NCBI RefSeq assembly: GCF_000284015.1
Contig: NC_016943.1
Location: 289,541-353,540, forward strand
DNA length: 64,000 bases
DNA from: Blastococcus saxobsidens DD2
GTDB lineage: Bacteria; Actinomycetota; Actinomycetes; Mycobacteriales; Geodermatophilaceae
Direction of reading: 5' to 3'
The notes beneath the pieces were generated by a model. It ran no database searches and had not been told where the DNA came from. It saw only the letters and a program-made list of their open reading frames with translations. Both the position numbers and the translations under genes were made by a program. Shown here in pieces: positions 17,831 to 26,711 of this stretch. Every line of letters begins with the position of its first letter. The stretch's first letter is position 1.

Positions 17831-18946
17831 GTGCGGACGAGAGCTGCGGTACTGCGCGAGCCGGAGACCGAGTACGAGTTCGTCGAGCTGGAGGTCCTCG
17901 ACCCCGACCCCGGCGAGGTGCTGGTCGAGATGGCCTACGCCGGGCTCTGCCACTCCGACGAGCACCTCCGGCACGCCAACCCGGGCGGGCGGTACCCGAT
18001 CGTGGGTGGGCACGAGGGCTCCGGCGTCGTCCAGGCGGTGGGCGCCGGCGTGACCGGCGTGGCCCCCGGCGACCACGTCGTCACCAGCTTCCTGCCGGCG
18101 TGCGGGCACTGCCGGTTCTGCGCCTCCGGCCGCTCCAACCTCTGCGACAAGGGCGCCACCATCGCCACCGGCCAGCTGCCCACCGGCACGTTTCCCTACC
18201 GGCTGGACGGCGAGCCGCTCGGCGGGTTCTGCATGATCGGCGCCTTCGCCCGGCACACGCTGCTCAGCGAGTTCTCCTGCGTGCGGATCGACCCCTGGCT
18301 GCCGCTGGACACCGCCGCGCTGGTCGCCTGCAGCGTGCCGACGGGCTGGGGTTCGGCGGTCTACTCCGGCGGGGTGCGGCCAGGGGACACGGTCGTCGTC
18401 GTCGGCCTCGGCGGGGTGGGCGTGAACGCCGTCCAGGGCGCGGTGCACGCCGGCGCCATGCACGTGATCGGCGTCGACCCGGTGGCGATGAAGCGCGAGT
18501 TCGCCGAGTCGCTGGGCGCCACCCGCACGGTGGCCGACGCCGGCGAGGCGGTCGGGCCGGCCCGCGAGCTGTCCCGCGGCACCGGCGCCGACGTCGTGGT
18601 CGTGACGGTCGGGAAGATGTCGGGCGAGGTCTACCGGGCGGCGTCGGCCTGCCTGGGCAAGGGCGGAACGCTCGTGCTCACCGCTCTGGCCGACCGGCCC
18701 GAGGAGGGCCGCGCGGTGCTCAACGGCCAGGTCACCACCGTGTTCGAGCACCGCGTGCAGGGCGCGATGTTCGGCTCGTGCAACCCGTTCACCGACATCC
18801 CGCGGCTGCTGCGGCTGCACGAGGAGGGCCGGCTGGAGCTCGACCGGCTGATCACCCGCCGGTACTCCCTCGACGAGGTCAACCAGGGGTACCGCGACCA
18901 GGCCGCCGGCGAGACGGTGCGCGGCCTCCTCGACCACTCCCGCTGA
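17831..18946 (+). CDS. Zinc-dependent alcohol dehydrogenase, NDMA-dependent type
   Basis: 371 residues from GTG 17831, with an AGGAGGAG ribosome site. Medium-chain dehydrogenase: catalytic zinc region (AGLCHSDEHL, GGHEGSGVV), structural zinc cysteines CGHCRFCASGRSNLC, and NAD Rossmann motif VVGLGGVGVNAV. The combination with GKMSGEVYRAASACLGKGG and MFGSCNPFTDIPRLL resembles the actinobacterial NDMA-dependent (mycofactocin-associated) alcohol dehydrogenases with tightly held nicotinamide. The divergent TetR is the likely regulator. Confidence 0.9.
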   Translation: MRTRAAVLREPETEYEFVELEVLDPDPGEVLVEMAYAGLCHSDEHLRHANPGGRYPIVGGHEGSGVVQAVGAGVTGVAPGDHVVTSFLPACGHCRFCASGRSNLCDKGATIATGQLPTGTFPYRLDGEPLGGFCMIGAFARHTLLSEFSCVRIDPWLPLDTAALVACSVPTGWGSAVYSGGVRPGDTVVVVGLGGVGVNAVQGAVHAGAMHVIGVDPVAMKREFAESLGATRTVADAGEAVGPARELSRGTGADVVVVTVGKMSGEVYRAASACLGKGGTLVLTALADRPEEGRAVLNGQVTTVFEHRVQGAMFGSCNPFTDIPRLLRLHEEGRLELDRLITRRYSLDEVNQGYRDQAAGETVRGLLDHSR

Positions 18947-18972
18947 GCCCGGCGCCGCCGCCCGCCCGTCAG

Positions 18973-19032
18973 GGCATAGGAGGCTATGCATACGGATTCG
19001 GCACCGAAACCGTATGCATAGCCTCCTATGCC
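18973..19032. repeat. Covarying palindromic element, copy 2 (terminator-like hairpin)
   Basis: A perfect 23-bp stem (18973-18995 with 19010-19032) with a 14-nt loop whose TTCGG/CCGAA can extend the helix past one A-A mismatch. It starts 26 nt after the dehydrogenase stop. It differs from copy 1 at 9785-9844 by paired changes (18982/19023, 18986/19019, 18990/19015) that keep the helix. Confidence 0.85.
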
Positions 19033-19086
19033 TAGGTAGTGGCGGGGGCCGGTTGGGGAGTGCGCCGAGTGGGCAGCCTGCGGCGC

Positions 19087-19752
19087 ATGAGTGAGCCCCG
19101 CATCGCCGTCCTCGACGTCGACGGCACCCTGGTCGACACCAACTACCAGCACGCCCTGGCCTGGTACCGGGCGCCCCGGTCGTTGGGGGAGACCTATCCG
19201 ATCTGGCGGATCCACCGGCTGATCGGGATGGGCGGCGACCGGCTGCCGGCGGCGCTGGGTGGCGACGACGTCGAGGCGCGGATCGGCGACGACGCCCGCG
19301 AACGGTGGACGGAGGAGTTCGACCGGCTGATCGACGAGGTGGCGCCGCTGCCGGGCGCCCGCGAGCTGATCGAGGGCCTGCGCGAGCGCGGGCACCGGGT
19401 GGTGCTGGCCAGCTCGGGCAAGGCCAAGCACGTCGACCACTTCCTCGACCTGCTCGGCGTCCGGGACCTGGCCGAGGCGTGGACGACCAACGACGACGTC
19501 GAGTCCAGCAAGCCCGCCCCCGACCTGCTGCAGGTGGCGCTGACGAAGCTGGGCGAGCCCGCGGACGCGCCGAGCGTCGTGGTCGGCGACTCGGTCTTCG
19601 ACGTCGAGGCGGCGAAGAACGCCGGGATGCCGGCGCTCGTCGTGCGGTCCGGCGGGTTCGGGGACGACGAGCTGCGCGAGGCCGGGGCGGTCGACGTCTT
19701 CGACACCCCGGGCGACCTCGCCGCGGCGCTGGACCGGATACCGCCGGCGTGA
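19087..19752 (+). CDS. HAD-superfamily phosphatase
   Basis: 221 residues. HAD motif I LDVDGTLVDT (Asp10 nucleophile, Asp12), a helical cap, motif II LASSGK, motif III Lys (SSKPAPDLL) and motif IV VVGDSVFDVEAAKNAG. Phosphoglycolate-phosphatase/beta-phosphoglucomutase-like; the substrate is unknown. Its stop overlaps the next start (GTGA), so it is coupled to the Gfo/Idh/MocA oxidoreductase. Confidence 0.92.
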   Translation: MSEPRIAVLDVDGTLVDTNYQHALAWYRAPRSLGETYPIWRIHRLIGMGGDRLPAALGGDDVEARIGDDARERWTEEFDRLIDEVAPLPGARELIEGLRERGHRVVLASSGKAKHVDHFLDLLGVRDLAEAWTTNDDVESSKPAPDLLQVALTKLGEPADAPSVVVGDSVFDVEAAKNAGMPALVVRSGGFGDDELREAGAVDVFDTPGDLAAALDRIPPA

Positions 19753-20705
19753 CCGTGCGGGTCGGGCTGGTGGGCGCGGGCGGCGTCGGCGCCCGGCACG
19801 CCCGCACCCTGGCCGGCTTCGACGACGTGGAGCTGGTCGGCCTCGCCGACGCCGTGCCCGGGGCGGCGGACGCCCTCGCCGCGGCACTCGGCGTGCCGGT
19901 CCTCGACTCGGTCGAGCAGCTCCTGCGCGCCCGGCCGGACGCCGTCTGGCTGTGCGTCCCGCCGTTCGCGCACGGCGACCTGGAGCTGGCCGTGACCGCC
20001 GCCGGGCTGCCCTTCTTCGTCGAGAAGCCCCTGGCGGCCGATCTCGCCGTCGCCGAGCGCGTGGCCGAGGCGGTGACCGCGGCCGGTCTGCCCACCGCGA
20101 CCGGCTACCACTGGCGTCACCTGGACACGGTGGCCCGTGCCCGGGACGAGCTGACCGGCCGCACGCCCCGGCTGGTGAGCGTCACCTGGCAGGACAAGGT
20201 CCCGCCGCCGGCCTGGTGGTCCAGCACCGCGCTGGGCGGCGGGCAGGTGGTCGAGCAGGTTACGCACGTGCTCGACCTGGCCCGGGTGCTGGCGGGGGAG
20301 GTCGACGAGGTGCAGGCGATCGCGGCGCCGTCGTCGGCTCCGGACCGCGACGTCGCCGACGCCACCGCCGCCGTGCTGCGCTTCACCTCCGGCGCGGTGG
20401 GCACCCTCGCCGCCACGTGCGCCCTCCCGGCGAGGGGCGGGGCCGGGATCGACGTGGCCGCCGACGGCCTGCTGCTCCAGCTCACCGAGACCTCGCTGCG
20501 GATCACCGGGGCCGACGGCGTGCGCGAGGCCGCCCCGTCCGTCGACGCGCGGACGGCGGTGGACCGGGCCTTCGTCGACGTCCTCACCGGCCGTCCCGCC
20601 CCCGCGGGGCTGGTCGACCACGCCGAGGCGCTGCGCACCCACCGCCTCGCCTGGGCGGTCGCGGAGGCGGCGCGGACCGGTGCTCCGGTGCGCCCCCGGC
20701 CCTGA
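19749..20705 (+). CDS. Gfo/Idh/MocA family oxidoreductase
   Basis: 318 residues from GTG 19749, overlapping the HAD stop by 4 nt. Rossmann motif GLVGAGGVGARHA at the N-terminus, FVEKPLA with the conserved EKP Lys, then a C-terminal alpha/beta domain with GGQVVEQVTHVLDL, whose His is in the usual catalytic place. An NAD(P)-dependent dehydrogenase acting on a sugar or inositol-like substrate; specificity is not readable. Confidence 0.92.
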   Translation: MTVRVGLVGAGGVGARHARTLAGFDDVELVGLADAVPGAADALAAALGVPVLDSVEQLLRARPDAVWLCVPPFAHGDLELAVTAAGLPFFVEKPLAADLAVAERVAEAVTAAGLPTATGYHWRHLDTVARARDELTGRTPRLVSVTWQDKVPPPAWWSSTALGGGQVVEQVTHVLDLARVLAGEVDEVQAIAAPSSAPDRDVADATAAVLRFTSGAVGTLAATCALPARGGAGIDVAADGLLLQLTETSLRITGADGVREAAPSVDARTAVDRAFVDVLTGRPAPAGLVDHAEALRTHRLAWAVAEAARTGAPVRPRP

Positions 20706-20708
20706 TGC

Positions 20709-21881
20709 CTATCCGGCCCGCGCGTAGGAGACGCCCGCCCGCCGCAACACCTCACCGTAGAGCCGCTCGTAGCGGTCGGTCATGACCGCCGGCGCGAACC
20801 GGCGGCGCGCCTCCGCCGCGCAGACCGCCGGGTCGATGTCGCCGACCCGGTGCAGCGCAGCGGCGAACCCGGCCTCGTCGGAGGCGAGGAAACCGGTCCG
20901 CCCGTGCTCCACCAGGGAAGGCAGGCACCCGCGGGCCATCGCCACGACCGGGGTCCCGGCGGCGAGGGCCTCGCACACGGCGGTCCCGCCCGGCTCCTCC
21001 CAGCGGATCGGGAAGAGGACGGCGCGGGCCTCGCGGAGCAGCCGCGTCTTGTCCGCTCCGGTGACCGAGCCGATCCAGCGCGCGCGGTCCCCGTCCAGCA
21101 GCGGCCGGACGTGTGCGGTGAACCACGCCAGGTCGGGGTGGGTGTGCACCGGGTGGTCCGGGTCGGCGAGCGCCGCATCCAGCGCCGCCGCGTCGGGCAG
21201 CCCCGCGACCGGCCCGGCGAGCACGAGCGGCAGCCCGGCCGTCCGGCAGGCGCGCACCGCGGTGTCCACGCCCTTGAGCGCGCACATCCGGGCCAGCAGC
21301 AGCGCGTAGTCCGACCGGTCCGCGGTCGGCAGCGGCGGTTCGGAAGGGATCGGGACGGACAGCGGCACCGAGCCGACCGTCTGGCGCCGCACGGCATCCG
21401 GCCCCCGCGCGACCTGGGTGTCCGAGACGCCCGCGAAGAACACCCGCCCCCTGCCGTCGAAGCGCTCGTAGAAGTCGGCGTTGCGGCGCAGGTCCCAGTG
21501 CAGCGTCGCCAGCACCGGGGGAGCGGCCTCCCCGAGCGCGGCCAGCACCGCGGGCCCGACGACCTCCAGGTGCGTGTGGACGAGGTCGAACGGCTCCCCG
21601 GCGTCCGCATGCTTTCGGAGCGCGGCGAGGACGGCGACGGCGTGGGCGTGGGCGATCCCCACGACCTCGGGGTACGGACCGGCCAGCCGGGCGAACTGGC
21701 CGGTGGGAAAGGCGCTGACCAGTCCGTCGGCCGGCAACCGGGAGTCGCCCACGGTCGCGAGGACGACCACGTGCCCGCGGGCGCGCAGTTCGGCGGTGAG
21801 CGTGGCGACGACGTTCTCCAGCCCGCCGTAGCCGTTCGGTGGCACCGGCAGCCAGGGGCCGGCGTCCATCAGGATCCTCAT
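20709..21881 (-). CDS. Glycosyltransferase, GT4 type
   Basis: 390 residues. Begins MRILMDAGPWLPVPPNGYGG, which includes the N-terminal donor-loop style of GT-B enzymes, and ends with the EX7E-like region (WEEPGGTAVCEALAAGTPVV) that binds the nucleotide-sugar diphosphate. It is the last gene of a minus-strand unit; its ATG overlaps the stop of the GpgS-like gene (ATGA). A role in glycolipid or compatible-solute synthesis is inferred from these neighbours. It converges with the Gfo gene, with 3 bp between stops. Confidence 0.9.
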   Translation of the reverse strand: MRILMDAGPWLPVPPNGYGGLENVVATLTAELRARGHVVVLATVGDSRLPADGLVSAFPTGQFARLAGPYPEVVGIAHAHAVAVLAALRKHADAGEPFDLVHTHLEVVGPAVLAALGEAAPPVLATLHWDLRRNADFYERFDGRGRVFFAGVSDTQVARGPDAVRRQTVGSVPLSVPIPSEPPLPTADRSDYALLLARMCALKGVDTAVRACRTAGLPLVLAGPVAGLPDAAALDAALADPDHPVHTHPDLAWFTAHVRPLLDGDRARWIGSVTGADKTRLLREARAVLFPIRWEEPGGTAVCEALAAGTPVVAMARGCLPSLVEHGRTGFLASDEAGFAAALHRVGDIDPAVCAAEARRRFAPAVMTDRYERLYGEVLRRAGVSYARAG

Positions 21882-22837
21882 GCGCCCCGCCGGTGCTGTT
21901 CCGCCGCCCGGACCGACCGCATCGGGGGCCGCTCCAGCACTCCGACGTCCCAGTTCACCGCCTCGATGCCGTCGCCGCTGCCCAGGAACTGGAGCAGTTC
22001 GGCCGACGACGGCCCGGCGGACGGCCGCCGGGCCAGCGCCGTCTGCAGGATCTGCCCGGCCATGCGACCGAGCGCCGCGTCGGGCTGGTGACCGTGCCGC
22101 CGGGTGCCGAGGTCGACCTGGGCCATGGCGTCCACCCCGGCCTCCTCCAGGATGTCGACCAGCAGACCGAGTTCCACGCCGTAGCCGGAGACGAACGGCA
22201 CCGACTCGAGCAGCGCGCGGCGGCCGGCGTACTCGCCGGACAGCGGCTGCACGAAGCCGGCCAGCTCCGGCCACCAGGCGTTGAGCAGCGGCCGGGCGAG
22301 CAGCTCGGTGACCCGCCCGCCCCCGGAGGGCACCAGGCCCTCAGGGGTGTCGAGCGGCCGGTCGTACAGGCCTTTCACGTAGCCGACGCCGGGGTCGGCC
22401 AGCAGCGGACCGACCAGGCCGACGACGAACCGCGGGTCGAACGCGACGAGGTCGGCGTCGACGAAGACCACCAGGTCACCGGTGGTGACGGCGAGGGACT
22501 TCCACAGCGCCTCCCCCTTGCCCGGGACGCGGCCGTGCTCGGGCAGGACCGTGTCGACGTGCACCACCCGGGCCCCCGCACGCGCGGCGACGGCCGCGGT
22601 GCGGTCGGTGGAGCCGCTGTCCATGACGACCAGCTCGTCGATGAGCGGGTGGTCCTCGATCAGCCAGGTCCGGAGGGCGGCGACGATGGCGCCGACCGTG
22701 CGTTCCTCGTCCAGTGCGGGCAGGACGACGCTGATCGTGCAGCCCGCTCGTCGCTTGGCGGCCAGCACGTCCGCCGGCTGCCAGGCGCTCGCCGAATAGG
22801 TGCGGTGGTGGAGCCAGCGTCGAACGTCCGCCCGCAT
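21878..22837 (-). CDS. Glucosyl-3-phosphoglycerate synthase-like glycosyltransferase (copy 2)
   Basis: 319 residues, GT-A fold. Features: ISVVLPALDEERTVG, the metal-binding DADL, KGLYDRPL, then PLSGEYAGRRALLESVPF and GYGVELGLLVDI, all characteristic of GpgS, which moves glucose from a nucleotide sugar onto 3-phosphoglycerate (first step to glucosylglycerate or methylglucose lipopolysaccharide). It is clearly paralogous to the gene at 23869-24834. The different loop around the phosphoglycerate site could mean another acceptor. Confidence 0.88.
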   Translation of the reverse strand: MRADVRRWLHHRTYSASAWQPADVLAAKRRAGCTISVVLPALDEERTVGAIVAALRTWLIEDHPLIDELVVMDSGSTDRTAAVAARAGARVVHVDTVLPEHGRVPGKGEALWKSLAVTTGDLVVFVDADLVAFDPRFVVGLVGPLLADPGVGYVKGLYDRPLDTPEGLVPSGGGRVTELLARPLLNAWWPELAGFVQPLSGEYAGRRALLESVPFVSGYGVELGLLVDILEEAGVDAMAQVDLGTRRHGHQPDAALGRMAGQILQTALARRPSAGPSSAELLQFLGSGDGIEAVNWDVGVLERPPMRSVRAAEQHRRGA

Positions 22838-22941
22838 GCACGTCCCCCCGGTCGGGCGCCGGGTCCGCACCGGCGCGGGACCCCCGTCGGCGCAGCATGC
22901 CGGAGACGACGCGTTCCGTCGCCCCTCCCGTGCGTGGGGTC

Positions 22942-23781
22942 TCAGCGGCCGGGCTGCGCCGGCGGGGTCCGGCGGCGGAGCGCCTCGTCGGGGCGGTCGG
23001 TGATCAGCGCGTCGACGCCGAGGGTGAGCAGGAAGTCGATGTCGGCGGGGGAGTTCGCCGTCCAGACGTGCACCTCCTTGCCGGCGGCGTGCGCCTGGGC
23101 GACGTAGCCGGGGTCGGCGCGCACCAGCGCCAGCCCGGGGCCGACCGCGGTCATCGACCCGGACAGCAGGTCGGTGCGCACCGGGCGCAGCCGCTTGCCG
23201 ATCAGCTGCACCGTCGGCACGCCCGGCGCGAGAGCGGTCACCCGGCGCACCGCGAGCTGGGAGAAGCTCATCACCCGGAACGCCGGCTTCCCGCCCCACT
23301 CGGCCGGCCGGTCGCCGCGGAGCAGGCCGAACCGGCGCAGGGTCCGCAGAAGTTCGGCCTCGACGCGGAACGCGTGCCGGGTGGGGTGCTTGGTCTCGAT
23401 GGCCAGCCGCACGGTGCCGGGGGTGGCGGTCACGTACTCGAGCAGCCGGTCCAGGGTCAGCACCAGGCCGTTCTCCACGTCCGGCTCGTCGGTGACGGCG
23501 ACGATCTCGTCGTCCTTCCACCGGTCGAACCGGCTGCGGCGGGCCCCGAAGCGGAACTGCTCGAGCTCGGCGAGGTGCAGCGCGGAGACGACGCCGCGGC
23601 CGTTGGAGGTGCGCCGGACCCTTCGGTCGTGGACGCAGACCAGCACGCCGTCGCGGGTCATCCGGACGTCGCACTCGACCGCGTCGGCGCCGAGCACCGC
23701 CGCGTTGCGGAAGGCGGCCAGCGTGTGTTCCGGCGCCTCCGCGGTGGCCCCGCGGTGGGCGACGACCTCGGGGGCGCTCAC
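22942..23781 (-). CDS. Glycerophosphodiester phosphodiesterase
   Basis: 279 residues from GTG 23781. TIM-barrel GDPD: VVAHRGATAEAPEHTLAAF with the catalytic His-Arg and Glu, ECDVRMTRDGVLVCVHD with second His and metal ligands, and a C-terminal VHVWTANSPADIDFLLTLG. Hydrolyses glycerophosphodiesters to glycerol 3-phosphate and alcohol. No signal peptide, so probably cytosolic. It sits between the two GpgS paralogues in the same operon. Confidence 0.93.
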   Translation of the reverse strand: MSAPEVVAHRGATAEAPEHTLAAFRNAAVLGADAVECDVRMTRDGVLVCVHDRRVRRTSNGRGVVSALHLAELEQFRFGARRSRFDRWKDDEIVAVTDEPDVENGLVLTLDRLLEYVTATPGTVRLAIETKHPTRHAFRVEAELLRTLRRFGLLRGDRPAEWGGKPAFRVMSFSQLAVRRVTALAPGVPTVQLIGKRLRPVRTDLLSGSMTAVGPGLALVRADPGYVAQAHAAGKEVHVWTANSPADIDFLLTLGVDALITDRPDEALRRRTPPAQPGR

Positions 23782-23868
23782 CTGCGCGAGGCGGACAGGA
23801 CGGGAGGAGCGACCGGCACGCGGCGATCCTCCCCGCCCGCGGTGGAGACCGCGACCGTGGGGGTGACC

Positions 23869-24834
23869 TCAGCCGGCCAGCCGGGCGCGGTACTCCGGGA
23901 CGGTGCCCATCGGCGGCCGCTCGTCGACGGCGACGCTGCTGGTACGGGGCACGAAGCCGGCGCCGTCGTGCCGGAACCGGGTCAGCAGCCCGCTGGCATC
24001 CGGCGCGGACGCGGCCCGGGCCAGCACGGTGGCGACCACCTGCCCGGCCATCTCGCCGAGCGCCTCGACGCCCTGCGAGGTGTGCCGCCGCTCGCCGAGG
24101 TCCACCTGGGCCAGCGAGGCCAGCCCGCCGAGCCGCAGCAGATCGACCAGCAGCCCCACCTCCACGCCGTAGGACGCGACGAACGGCACCTGCTCCAGGG
24201 CGGTGCGCCGGCCGGCGTACTCGCCGCCGAGGGGCTGGACGACCCCGGCGAGCTCGGGCCACAGCGCGTTGAGCAGCGGGCGGGCGGTCAGCTCGGTCAC
24301 CCGGCCCCCGCCGGCGGGCAGCACGACGTCCCCGACCTGCAGCGGCCGGGTGTAGCAGCCCTTCACGTAGTCGACCTGCGGGTCGGTCAGCAGCGGGCCG
24401 AGCAGCCCGGGCACGTAGTGGGCGACGTCGCCGAGCAGGTCGGCGTCGAGGAAGACGACGAGGTCGCCGGTGGTGGCGGCCAGCGACTTCCACAGCGCCT
24501 CGCCCTTGCCGCGGCGGGTGCCGTGGGCGGGCAGCACGTCGGTGGTGGCGACGACGGAGGCCCCGGCGGCGCGGGCGACGGCGGCGGTGGCGTCGGTGCT
24601 GTCGGAGTCGACGACGACGAGCTCGTCGACCAGCGGCGTCCGGCGCATCCAGTGCGCGCGCAGGTCGGCGACCAGCCGGCCCACGGTCGCCTCCTCGTTG
24701 CGCGCGGGGAGGACGACGCTGATCCGGTGGCCGCCGCGGTGCTTGGCGTGCAGCAGGGCCGCGACGTCGATCCGGTCGAGCGACGTCGCCGTGGTGGTGC
24801 GGTCGGCGAACCAGGCGCGGGCGTCGGGTCTCAC
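23869..24834 (-). CDS. Glucosyl-3-phosphoglycerate synthase-like glycosyltransferase (copy 1)
   Basis: 321 residues. Same architecture as its paralogue: ISVVLPARNEEATVG, DADLLG, KGCYTRPLQ, PLGGEYAGRRTALEQVPF and SYGVEVGLLVDLL, the GpgS signature set. Its N-terminus aligns with the paralogue at GTG 24834, which was therefore chosen although GGGGAG abuts it; GTG 24867 is the alternative. First gene of the four-gene minus-strand unit. Of the two copies this one looks closer to canonical GpgS. Confidence 0.88.
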   Translation of the reverse strand: MRPDARAWFADRTTTATSLDRIDVAALLHAKHRGGHRISVVLPARNEEATVGRLVADLRAHWMRRTPLVDELVVVDSDSTDATAAVARAAGASVVATTDVLPAHGTRRGKGEALWKSLAATTGDLVVFLDADLLGDVAHYVPGLLGPLLTDPQVDYVKGCYTRPLQVGDVVLPAGGGRVTELTARPLLNALWPELAGVVQPLGGEYAGRRTALEQVPFVASYGVEVGLLVDLLRLGGLASLAQVDLGERRHTSQGVEALGEMAGQVVATVLARAASAPDASGLLTRFRHDGAGFVPRTSSVAVDERPPMGTVPEYRARLAG

Positions 24835-25044
24835 CTCCCCACTGTCGACCAGGCCGGCTCCGGGCACCAGGGCGGGTCGGGGCTGTTCACCTCGCCGTCA
24901 CGGGGACGTTCCGTGCCGGTGGTCGGGGGTGGCCCGGTTCGTGGCTCCTGCGGTGCTGCAGGTGCGTCCCCGTTCCGTCATCCGATCGGGGGGCCGCGTC
25001 CGGCCGAGTCGCGGTGCGCTCGGGCAGCGCCCACGATGTGCGGC

Positions 25045-25311
25045 ATGACCACTGGGCAGCTGCCCCGAGGAGTGCCCGTGCCCCGTGCGACGGCCGATCA
25101 GCGGCGGCGGGTGGCGCTGCTGCTGGAGACCGCCGACGTCCTGGCCGAACGGGCCCGGCGCACCGATGACACGGTCCAGGCCGAGGTGCTGCTGCGCCGC
25201 TCGGCGCAGCGCCGGGCGCAGGCGGCCCGCCTCGCGGCCGGCCGCGCCCTGCCCGTCCCCGACCGCCCCGTGCCGGTTTCCGACCGCCGCCGGCAGGTCG
25301 GCCCGGCCTAG
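25045..25311 (+). CDS. Small basic hypothetical protein
   Basis: About 88 residues, Arg/Ala-rich, helical (RRRVALLLETADVLAERARR, then QAEVLLRRSAQRRAQAARLA). High G+C at third positions suggests it is coding. ATG 25036 is an alternative start; no clear ribosome site. No recognised family and no membrane segment. It lies alone between the GpgS operon and the broken TasA-like gene. Confidence 0.5.
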   Translation: MTTGQLPRGVPVPRATADQRRRVALLLETADVLAERARRTDDTVQAEVLLRRSAQRRAQAARLAAGRALPVPDRPVPVSDRRRQVGPA

Positions 25312-25483
25312 CGGGTGGGGGCGCGTCATCGGCCTGACCGGCCGGGAGGTGCGCCACGGGGCACCGTCGGCATCCTGCGGTTCTCTTGCGGATCGCTGGG
25401 CGCAACCGTGCGGTCGGCCGCGCAGGCTCGTCCCTGCCGCCGGGTGGATCAGCCGCCCGGTCAGCAGCAGGGGGGACCGCACC

Positions 25484-25838
25484 GTGATCAGCCGGATCAG
25501 CACCGCCGCCGAGCGCAGCTCTGCCGCGAAGCTCGTCGGCACCCTGGGCGTCCTCGCCGCGGCGGCCACCGTCGCCGGTCTGGGCAACCTACGGCGGCTT
25601 CACCGACACCGAGGCCGTGGACGCCCAGGTGGGCACGGGGGTGCTGTCGATCGACCTGGACGCAGCCGCGGGCATGACCACCGTGCCGTTCACCAGCGGG
25701 GCGCTGTTCCCCGGCGGCGTCGACCACCTGCTGGCCAGCATCTCGTTCCCCGAGACCGCAGGCGAGGACCTGGTCGGCCAGGCCAGCCGGATCGCCTTCA
25801 CCTTCACCGCCGCCCAGCGCGACGGCGCCACCCGCTGA
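25484..25838 (+). pseudogene. TasA/camelysin-like SipW-type secreted protein gene, frameshifted and internally shortened
   Basis: GTG 25484 opens a signal-peptide-like sequence (KLVGTLGVLAAAATVAGLG). After codon 34 the expected start of the mature protein (TYGGFTDTEAVDAQVGTGVL) appears only one base out of frame: removing one A at 25586/25587 restores it. The restored frame ends with DHLLASISFPETAGEDLVG and FTFTAAQRDGATR and stops at 25836-25838. From memory of the family, about 80-100 middle residues are missing. So both a frameshift and an internal deletion are indicated; a sequencing error could explain the first only. Confidence 0.7.
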
Positions 25839-25928
25839 CCCGGGCGCGGTAGCGGCGGGTACCGGGCCCACGGGGGGCCCGGTCCCCGCGGCTACGGGCG
25901 GCGTTGACACCAAGCGCCGCCCTGTGGG

Positions 25929-26303
25929 TCACTCGCGGCCAGGCTCGCGACCCATGCCGAGGAAGTCGCGGAGCCACTGGTCGACGCGCCGCATGGTGTC
26001 GGCGCCCGCGGTCCCCGTGCGTCGCGTGATCCGAGTCGTCGAGATCGTCCGCGGCTGCTCGGTCATGGCGAAGCTCGGCTTGGAGAGGCCGGTGCGGTCA
26101 CCCTCGACGAGCACGTGGTGGGGCCAACCTCGGTCCACTGACGTGATCGGGACGACGATCGCCAGATCGCGGACGCTGGCCAGGTAGTCCGTGCTGGACA
26201 CGACCACGGCGGGTCGGGTGCCACGCTGTTCCCGCCCCGCGGTCGGGTCGAAGTCGACCCAGATGATGGCGCCACGCGCGAGCGAGGAAGCCGTGTCCGT
26301 CAC
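25929..26303 (-). CDS. Type II toxin, MazF/PemK family
   Basis: 124 residues from GTG 26303. Begins with the MazF hallmark RGAIIWVDFDP, then REQRGTRPAVVVSS, VPITSV, and TEQPRTIS, so the mRNA-cutting fold is complete. The start overlaps the antitoxin stop (GTGA). It should be an endoribonuclease neutralised by the upstream ribbon-helix-helix protein. It is the first of five toxin-antitoxin modules around the formate dehydrogenase genes. Confidence 0.93.
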   Translation of the reverse strand: MTDTASSLARGAIIWVDFDPTAGREQRGTRPAVVVSSTDYLASVRDLAIVVPITSVDRGWPHHVLVEGDRTGLSKPSFAMTEQPRTISTTRITRRTGTAGADTMRRVDQWLRDFLGMGREPGRE

Positions 26304-26533
26304 GGGTGGAGACCGTCGTCAGCCAACGAGTCCCATGCCTCGGTCTCCTCGCGGTAGGACGCGTCCGTGCTCGCGTAGGCCTCGCGGACGGCCTCGAACC
26401 GCGCCCGCCGGTCTGCCTCGTCGAGGAGTTCGGCGATCACTTCGGCGGCGGTCATCCGTTGCCGACCTGCCCGTGCGGCGATGCGTTCGCGCAGGCTCCG
26501 CGGCACCTTGATGGTGGTAACCGTGTCAGGCAT
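26300..26533 (-). CDS. Ribbon-helix-helix antitoxin (MazE partner)
   Basis: 77 residues from ATG 26533. N-terminal ribbon-helix-helix (TTIKVPRSLRERIAARAG, TAAEVIAELLDEAD) for DNA binding and an acidic C-terminal tail (ASYREETEAWDSLADDG) that would bind the toxin. TATCCT lies seven bases upstream of the ATG without a ribosome site, so the operon mRNA is probably leaderless. It is divergent from the formate dehydrogenase alpha gene, with about 178 bp between. Confidence 0.9.
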   Translation of the reverse strand: MPDTVTTIKVPRSLRERIAARAGRQRMTAAEVIAELLDEADRRARFEAVREAYASTDASYREETEAWDSLADDGLHP

Positions 26534-26711
26534 ACTGACGAGGATACCCACGAATCTTCCGGAGCGAAGTCTGACGCCTCGGTGGAGCGACCCGAAGGCC
26601 GCCCCATGGGTCGCCGACGGTGCGCCCCTCGAGGGAGCCGGTCCCCCGTCGGACGGACACGATCCGATTGTGGGCTCGGCCGGCGCGCCACCGCGGGAGC
26701 CTGATGGCAGA

